Assembly: GCA_025449615.1 (NCBI GenBank)
Contig: JANWJA010000078.1
Location: 1 to 13,522, forward strand
Length of the DNA stretch: 13,522 nt
Direction: 5' to 3'
Source: Methyloceanibacter sp.
GTDB taxonomy: Bacteria > Pseudomonadota > Alphaproteobacteria > Rhizobiales > Methyloligellaceae
Shown here: positions 7,658-13,522 of the stretch, in pieces
Numbering within the stretch: position 1 is the first letter of the stretch
How the letters are laid out: every line of letters starts with the position of its first letter
The notes under the pieces: model-generated
Told to the model about the DNA's origin: nothing
The model's database searches: none
The model's input: the letters and a program-made list of their open reading frames with translations, nothing else
Program-made: the position numbers and the translations under genes

Positions 7658-8320
7658 TCAAGACGACGACTGCGGCTCGATCAAGGCCTTGATTTCCTCG
7701 AAGGTGACCTCGCCTTGGGCTTTTTTCCCATTGGCGAAGAAGGTCGGCGTACCAATCACGCCGAACTTGCGCCCCCGCTGTTTCACCTCGTTCAAGCCGT
7801 CGATAATGGTTTGATTCGCAAGGCACTTGTCAAATGTCTCGCGGCTCATACCACTGGATTGGGCGACTTTGAAGATCTCGTCGAGCCGCACCTCCTGGCT
7901 GACCCATTCGGATTGGCGGGCGAGATAGGCCTCGAACAGGGGGTACCATTTACCGTCGGCCGCACAAAAGTTAACGAGGGCGGCATTGCCCGACGCGTGC
8001 CCGATCGGGAACTCTCGAATGATATAGCGGACCTTGCCGGTATCGATCAGCTCTCGCTTCACCCTGGGGAAGACGTTCTTGTGGTAGTTGCGGCAATGCG
8101 GGCAGGTGAGCGAGGCATATTCGACGATCGTGACGGGCGCACTCGCTTTGCCCAGCACATGGTCTCCGAGCGGGCCTGGGGCGAGCAGCTCAGCCGGCGG
8201 CGGTCCTGTCAGGCCCTTGGTCTCCGGCGTCGCGTCGACGGTGCGCGCTGCGCCCCCGCAGCCGGCGAGCCCGAGTGTTACTGCGGCCAGAAGCGATACT
8301 GTGACAAGCCGCGACGCCAT
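7658..8320 (-). CDS. DsbA-like thiol-disulfide oxidoreductase, lipoprotein
   Basis: This is a thioredoxin-fold protein expected in the periplasm, anchored by lipid. The 220-residue protein has a lipoprotein signal peptide with lipobox LAGC (Cys21), a Pro/Ala-rich linker to about 50, then a DsbA domain with active site CPHC (73-76, within EYASLTCPHC) and cis-proline loop GTP (Pro192). Two further cysteines, Cys119 and Cys166 (FDKC), match cysteines in the neighbouring paralogue and may form a structural disulfide. CPHC is the motif of oxidising E. coli DsbA, but an oxidase, an isomerase or a dedicated folding factor cannot be told apart here. It starts 14 bp after the stop of the paralogue, so the two are probably co-transcribed, and 64 bp separate it from smc. 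Confidence 0.92.
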   Translation of the reverse strand: MASRLVTVSLLAAVTLGLAGCGGAARTVDATPETKGLTGPPPAELLAPGPLGDHVLGKASAPVTIVEYASLTCPHCRNYHKNVFPRVKRELIDTGKVRYIIREFPIGHASGNAALVNFCAADGKWYPLFEAYLARQSEWVSQEVRLDEIFKVAQSSGMSRETFDKCLANQTIIDGLNEVKQRGRKFGVIGTPTFFANGKKAQGEVTFEEIKALIEPQSSS

Positions 8321-8334
8321 GCCTGATTCCGATT

Positions 8335-9105
8335 CTATTGCCCTGCGGGTGCTGGGGCTGGAGCGGCGGGTGTCTCCGCGCTGCCCGGTTCGAGGATCGC
8401 GTCGAAATCCTTGAGCTCATGCTGCGTACCGAGCCTCTTGCCGTTGACAAAGAAGGAGGGCGTCGAGTCGACGCCGAACTCCTCGTTGCCGCGCCTGCGG
8501 ATCTCCACGATCTTGTCGAACATCGCCTTGTCGGCGAGGCATTTGTCGAACTCCTCCTTCGACATGCCGGACTGCCGCGCGATCAGCAGCAGCTTGTCCT
8601 TGCCTTCATTGCCGGTGACGGCCCAGGTCGGCTGCGTCTCGAATAGCGCATCGACCATCGGGAAATAGCGGTCGTTGCCCGAGCAGCGCGCCACCATGAA
8701 GGCGGCAAGCGCGAGTCCGTCGAGCGGGAATTCGCGCAAGATGTACTTCGCCTTGCCGGTGTCGATATATTTGGTCTTGATCTGCGGCAGCACTTCTTTC
8801 TGGAAGAGCGCGCAGTGCGGGCACGTCATCGAGGCATATTCGACGATCGTATTGGGCGCATCAGCCGAACCGATCATCATCTCGGGCAACGGGCCTGGTT
8901 TCATCAGCTCGGCGACCGCTGGATCGCTCTTCGGGTCACCGGCGGTCGCGAGTTCGCCTCCGCTGAAGCCGCCGCGATAAGCGTAGATACCGGCTGCCAC
9001 CACCACCGCGACCGCGGCCGCCAACATCAACGTCGTCGGGGTGCTTATGCCGCCGGCCGGTTTGCCGGCCGGTGCTTTGCTATCTTGAGATTTGTCCTTC
9101 GCCAC
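8335..9105 (-). CDS. DsbA-like thiol-disulfide oxidoreductase, membrane-anchored
   Basis: This 256-residue paralogue of the following gene starts at GTG (9103-9105), with AGGA just upstream. It has a Lys/Pro-rich cytoplasmic tail (1-24) and one uncleaved transmembrane helix (about 26-43), followed by a periplasmic DsbA domain: EYASMTCPHC with active-site Cys95 and Cys98, REFPLDG, and the cis-proline loop STPSFFVNGK (Pro216). Extra cysteines Cys141 and Cys189 (FDKC) align with those of the paralogue. The C-terminus ends in an Ala/Pro repeat tail (about 243-256). The shared blocks (LMKPGPLPE against LLAPGPLGD; GMSKEEFDKCLA against GMSRETFDKCLA) point to gene duplication. Substrates and redox partner are unknown; no DsbB-like gene is visible. 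Confidence 0.92.
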   Translation of the reverse strand: MAKDKSQDSKAPAGKPAGGISTPTTLMLAAAVAVVVAAGIYAYRGGFSGGELATAGDPKSDPAVAELMKPGPLPEMMIGSADAPNTIVEYASMTCPHCALFQKEVLPQIKTKYIDTGKAKYILREFPLDGLALAAFMVARCSGNDRYFPMVDALFETQPTWAVTGNEGKDKLLLIARQSGMSKEEFDKCLADKAMFDKIVEIRRRGNEEFGVDSTPSFFVNGKRLGTQHELKDFDAILEPGSAETPAAPAPAPAGQ

Positions 9106-9136
9106 GCTTCCTACTCCGCCGATTGAGATCCCGTTG

Positions 9137-9153
9137 CGGGCGCCAGGCGCCCG
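9137..9153. other. Strong inverted repeat between dciA and the first DsbA-like gene
   Basis: CGGGCGCC-A-GGCGCCCG pairs perfectly, giving a 7-bp stem with a 3-base loop in RNA. It lies in the 96-bp gap after the dciA stop. In the direction of transcription (minus) no T-run follows, so a full terminator is unlikely; attenuation, mRNA stabilisation or an operator would fit. Confidence 0.35.
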
Positions 9154-9201
9154 ATTTGTCCCTTTCCGTTAAGCCATGAGAAGCTTCCGCGCCAGCCCCG
9201 T

Positions 9202-9708
9202 TCAGCGAGGCTTTTGGCCGCGAATGGCCGAGCCGAGCCGCGACAGGGCCTGTTTCAGGCCGTCTTTTTCGATCTTTGCCGTTTGCTTCAGGCTGGTCTC
9301 ATCAATTTCAAGTGAGGCGGTGTGGCTGCGCGGCGACTGTCTCGTCACCGGCGCTTGCACGATGCGAAGCGCCGCCACGGCGCGATAGCCGAAATAGGTG
9401 TTGACCCGCTCCAGGATCTGGTCGGCGCGATGCTGCACTTCGATGGCGCGAGGTCCGTCGACCCGGAGCACCAGCGTGGCGCCCGGTGTGCGTCTGGAGG
9501 TCGTGGGGGCGTCGCCCTCTTCTTGGCGCCGGGGCCATGCCACCTTGTCAGGCGCGGTGAATTGCGCGAGGTCGGCGCCCACGATCGAGGCCCATTCGCT
9601 AAGCAGCGTCGTCGTGGCGAAGCCGCGGGCCCGCGCGACGGGATCGAGCGTCCGCGCCACATAAGCGCCGACCGCCCTGGCGCTGATCCATTTCGACCCT
9701 TGGCTCAT
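9202..9708 (-). CDS. dciA: DUF721/DciA family protein, probable replicative helicase loader
   Basis: DciA proteins load or activate DnaB helicase in the many bacteria that lack DnaC or DnaI. The 168-residue protein carries the DUF721 core at about 15-125: a Trp-containing helix (EWASIVGADLAQFTAPDKVAW), a beta strand pattern (ATLVLRVDGPRAIEVQH), a helix (QILERVNTYFGY), and the closing RIVQAP. A Gln/Arg/Lys-rich tail of about 45 residues follows. The ATG at 9706-9708 has a GGGAAG ribosome binding site 10 bases upstream. It leads the run of minus-strand genes to smc and diverges from mutY. Assignment to DUF721 is firm; the helicase-loading role is carried over from studied family members. Confidence 0.85.
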   Translation of the reverse strand: MSQGSKWISARAVGAYVARTLDPVARARGFATTTLLSEWASIVGADLAQFTAPDKVAWPRRQEEGDAPTTSRRTPGATLVLRVDGPRAIEVQHRADQILERVNTYFGYRAVAALRIVQAPVTRQSPRSHTASLEIDETSLKQTAKIEKDGLKQALSRLGSAIRGQKPR

Positions 9709-9781
9709 GTGTGTCGATCTTCCCGTGGATGGCGGGCGCAGGTTTCTTGCTCCAGCCTCGCCCCGAGCTTACACCAGCAAC

Positions 9782-12029
<2,248 letters not shown>

Positions 12030-12043
12030 TTACGCGAGACCTG

Positions 12044-12080
12044 GAGTCATGCTGCGCGACTAGGGTAAAGAGGCCCTTAA
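12044..12080 (-). promoter_or_regulatory. Candidate CtrA box and GANTC methylation site upstream of ccrM
   Basis: On the minus strand TTAA-N7-TTTA (12066-12080) matches the CtrA consensus TTAA-N7-TTAA at 7 of 8 positions, and a GACTC (12044-12048) lies between it and the ccrM start 30 bases further on. Known from other alphaproteobacteria: CtrA activates ccrM, and GANTC sites in the Caulobacter leader feed methylation state back on expression. The layout fits that scheme; binding itself is inferred. The same box lies 13 bases before the start of the divergent hydrolase. Confidence 0.5.
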
Positions 12081-12082
12081 TC

Positions 12083-12086
12083 GAGG
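12083..12086 (+). promoter_or_regulatory. Ribosome binding site that fixes the hydrolase start
   Basis: GAGG stands 6 bases before the ATG at 12093. The internal alternative ATG at 12198 is preceded only by a GC-rich stretch without such a site, so the longer form with its signal peptide is favoured. Confidence 0.6.
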
Positions 12087-12092
12087 ACTGTC

Positions 12093-12953
12093 ATGACGCA
12101 AATCCTGGCTCGCCGCGCCTTCCTGGAGGCCGTTTTTGGGCTAGCCGTGCTGGTGGGCAGGGCTCTCGCTGACAACCGGAAGGGATCGTCGCCGGATATG
12201 GCCAAGGACATCATGATGGTGCACGGCGCCAATGAAGGCGGCTGGTGCTTCGCCAAGTTCAAAGGTGTTTTCGAGGGGCTCGGCTTCACCTGCCATGCGC
12301 CGGACCTGATCGGTCATGGCGGCGATGCGACCGCCGCCAAGACAAGGCTGGTCGGGGTCGGCATGGGCGACTATCTGGCCCAGCTTCGAACTTTGCTAAA
12401 GAACTTCGACGCTCCGCCGGTTCTGCTCGGCCATTCCATGGGCGGCATTCTGGTGCAGCAGCTTGCCGCCGAAGGCTTGGCGAAAGCTCTCATCCTCGTC
12501 GCGCCCGCGCCACGTTCCGGCATCTTGCCGGCGACCGGCAGCGAGAAGCAGCTCGACCGGGACATGATGTCGCTCGGCGCATTCTGGAACACGGTGATCA
12601 ATCCGGATTTCGATCTCGCCAAGGTTCTCACTCTGAACTGCGTGCCTGAAGCCGAGCAGCGCATCGTGTTCGACAAATTCGGACCCGAGTCCGGATTGGC
12701 GTTCTTTCAGATGTTCTTCTGGATGTTCGATAAGACCAATGCGACCGCCGTCGATACAAAGAGGGTTCGCTGTCCGGTGCTCTGTCTCGTCGGCAAGGAC
12801 GACAAGATGGTTTCTTCGGCGAGCGCGCGTGCTACGGCCTCAGCCTATCCCGGTTCGACTTTTTGGCAGCTCGATGACCACGGCCACATGCTCGTGCTTG
12901 AGCCCGGCGCCGAGGACATCGCGCGCCGCATCGCCAGCTGGATTCCGAGCTAG
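12093..12953 (+). CDS. Alpha/beta hydrolase with probable Tat-type signal peptide
   Basis: This is a serine hydrolase of the alpha/beta fold, probably an esterase; the substrate is unknown. The 286-residue protein starts with a twin-arginine-like signal: ARRAFLE (6-12), a hydrophobic stretch and a likely cleavage site after ALA (24-26). The catalytic domain shows the oxyanion motif VHG (43-45), PDLIGHG (70-76), the nucleophile Ser115 in GHSMGG, the acid at Asp236 or Asp237 (VGKDDKMV), and the His at 263 or, more likely, 265 (DDHGHML). A lid-like insert (about 140-222) is rich in Phe and Met. If Met36 were the start the protein would be cytoplasmic, but the ribosome binding site favours export. 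It lies between ccrM and rnhB in the opposite orientation and ends 2 bp from the rnhB stop. Confidence 0.9.
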   Translation: MTQILARRAFLEAVFGLAVLVGRALADNRKGSSPDMAKDIMMVHGANEGGWCFAKFKGVFEGLGFTCHAPDLIGHGGDATAAKTRLVGVGMGDYLAQLRTLLKNFDAPPVLLGHSMGGILVQQLAAEGLAKALILVAPAPRSGILPATGSEKQLDRDMMSLGAFWNTVINPDFDLAKVLTLNCVPEAEQRIVFDKFGPESGLAFFQMFFWMFDKTNATAVDTKRVRCPVLCLVGKDDKMVSSASARATASAYPGSTFWQLDDHGHMLVLEPGAEDIARRIASWIPS

Positions 12954-12955
12954 GT

Positions 12956-13522
12956 CTATTCCGGCAGTTCGTCGCTGAGCTGTTCGACCCGAGCGTTCAG
13001 CAAACGAAGCGCTTCCTCGATCGGGCTGAACGAGCGGCGGTGATGCACGCAGACGCCGTGCTTCTTGATGGCGAGCGCGTGCTCCTTGGTGCCGTAGCCT
13101 TTGTTGGACTCCCAGCCATAGCGCCGATAGCGTTTCGCGAGCTTCACCATCATCCGGTCGCGCGTGACTTTGGCCACGATCGAAGCGGCAGCCACCGAGA
13201 GCGACAGCGAATCCCCGCCGATGATCGCATGCGCCGTGCAGGGGAAACGCTTCGGCACGATATTGCCGTCGATCAGCGCCGCTGCCGCCGAAACGCCAAG
13301 CCCGCGATAGGCCATCCGCATGCCCCAGAGGCTCGCCTGCAGAATATTGTCGCGGTCGATGCGCCTGACCGGGCCGATGGCGATCGACACGACCGCCGTC
13401 GCCATGATCTCGATATAGCGGTCTTCGCGCGCTTCCGACGTGAGCAACTTGGAATCGTTGAGGCCTTCGGGAATGCGGTCAGGATTGAGAATCACGGCCG
13501 CAACAACGACTGGCCCGGCCCA
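12956..13522 (-). CDS. rnhB: Ribonuclease HII, 5'-truncated by window edge
   Basis: RNase HII cleaves the RNA strand at ribonucleotides in DNA, acting in ribonucleotide excision repair and primer removal. I read 188 codons; the frame stays open to the right edge, beginning WAGPVVVAA, which continues the family's DEAGRGP motif. That motif, with the first two catalytic acids, therefore lies just outside. Visible are LNDSKLL, the third acid in ALIDGN, the fourth in GGDS (19 residues on), the SVAAASIVAKVTRDR helix, GYGTKEH and HRRSFSPI. The C-terminus is normal. A GTG at 13493-13495 is an internal Val, not the true start. It is convergent with the hydrolase; in related genomes rnhB usually precedes ccrM directly (recalled, not checked). 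Confidence 0.95.
   Translation of the reverse strand, partial: WAGPVVVAAVILNPDRIPEGLNDSKLLTSEAREDRYIEIMATAVVSIAIGPVRRIDRDNILQASLWGMRMAYRGLGVSAAAALIDGNIVPKRFPCTAHAIIGGDSLSLSVAAASIVAKVTRDRMMVKLAKRYRRYGWESNKGYGTKEHALAIKKHGVCVHHRRSFSPIEEALRLLNARVEQLSDELPE

Noticed and set aside
9053..9072. CCGGCCGG-TTTG-CCGGCCGG hairpin
   Set aside because: It lies within the coding region for a Gly/Pro/Ala-rich tail (AGKPAGG) of the membrane-anchored DsbA-like protein; repeated GC-rich codons explain it.
9707..9781. Upstream ATG extending MutY by 25 residues and overlapping the dciA start codon
   Set aside because: No ribosome binding site, and the added residues resemble translated spacer; the ATG at 9782 gives a normal MutY N-terminus. 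Not fully excluded.
13493..13495. GTG as the start of rnhB
   Set aside because: The frame continues upstream with WAGPVVVAA, conserved in RNase HII, so this is an internal Val and the gene is cut by the window edge.

Overview
This looks like an ordinary housekeeping stretch of an alphaproteobacterial chromosome, most likely from the Hyphomicrobiales (Rhizobiales). The grounds are: separate b and b' subunits in an F0-only ATP synthase operon (atpI-atpB-atpE-b'-b, with no F1 genes beside it); a CcrM-type cell-cycle adenine methyltransferase; a dciA (DUF721)-DsbA-smc gene string next to mutY; high GC content; and frequent GTG/TTG starts. I found no tRNA or rRNA gene, insertion sequence, prophage, CRISPR array or toxin-antitoxin pair.

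Layout from left to right. Bases 1-735 (-) hold the N-terminal 245 codons of ispH, the last enzyme of the MEP isoprenoid pathway; its C-terminus lies beyond the left edge. A 182-bp divergent spacer separates it from a lipoprotein of unknown function (918-1553, +). That gene runs tail to tail into the F0 operon (1559-4004, -), which is transcribed in the order atpI, atpB, atpE, b', b from a good candidate promoter at 4067-4095. Upstream on the same strand lies a second run (9708 down to 4138): dciA, a membrane-anchored DsbA-like protein, a lipoprotein DsbA-like protein, and smc. mutY (+) diverges from dciA and overlaps the 3' end of ccrM (-) by 62 bp. A secreted-type alpha/beta hydrolase (+) diverges from ccrM across a short spacer that holds a CtrA-like box and a GANTC site. 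It ends 2 bp from rnhB (-), which is cut by the right edge.

Functionally, the right half gathers genes for replication and chromosome upkeep: RNase HII removes ribonucleotides, CcrM marks replicated DNA, MutY repairs 8-oxoG:A mispairs, DciA loads the replicative helicase, and SMC organises and segregates the chromosome. The two thiol-disulfide proteins and the hydrolase are the envelope-directed outliers within it. The left half is energy and isoprenoid metabolism.

No clearly new system is present. The observations most worth checking are the CtrA/GANTC arrangement upstream of ccrM, the tandem DsbA-like pair with a conserved second cysteine pair, the hydrolase lying between rnhB and ccrM, and the mutY/ccrM antisense overlap. 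All three convergent gene pairs lack room for an ordinary terminator. All functional calls come from reading motifs by eye; no database search was run.
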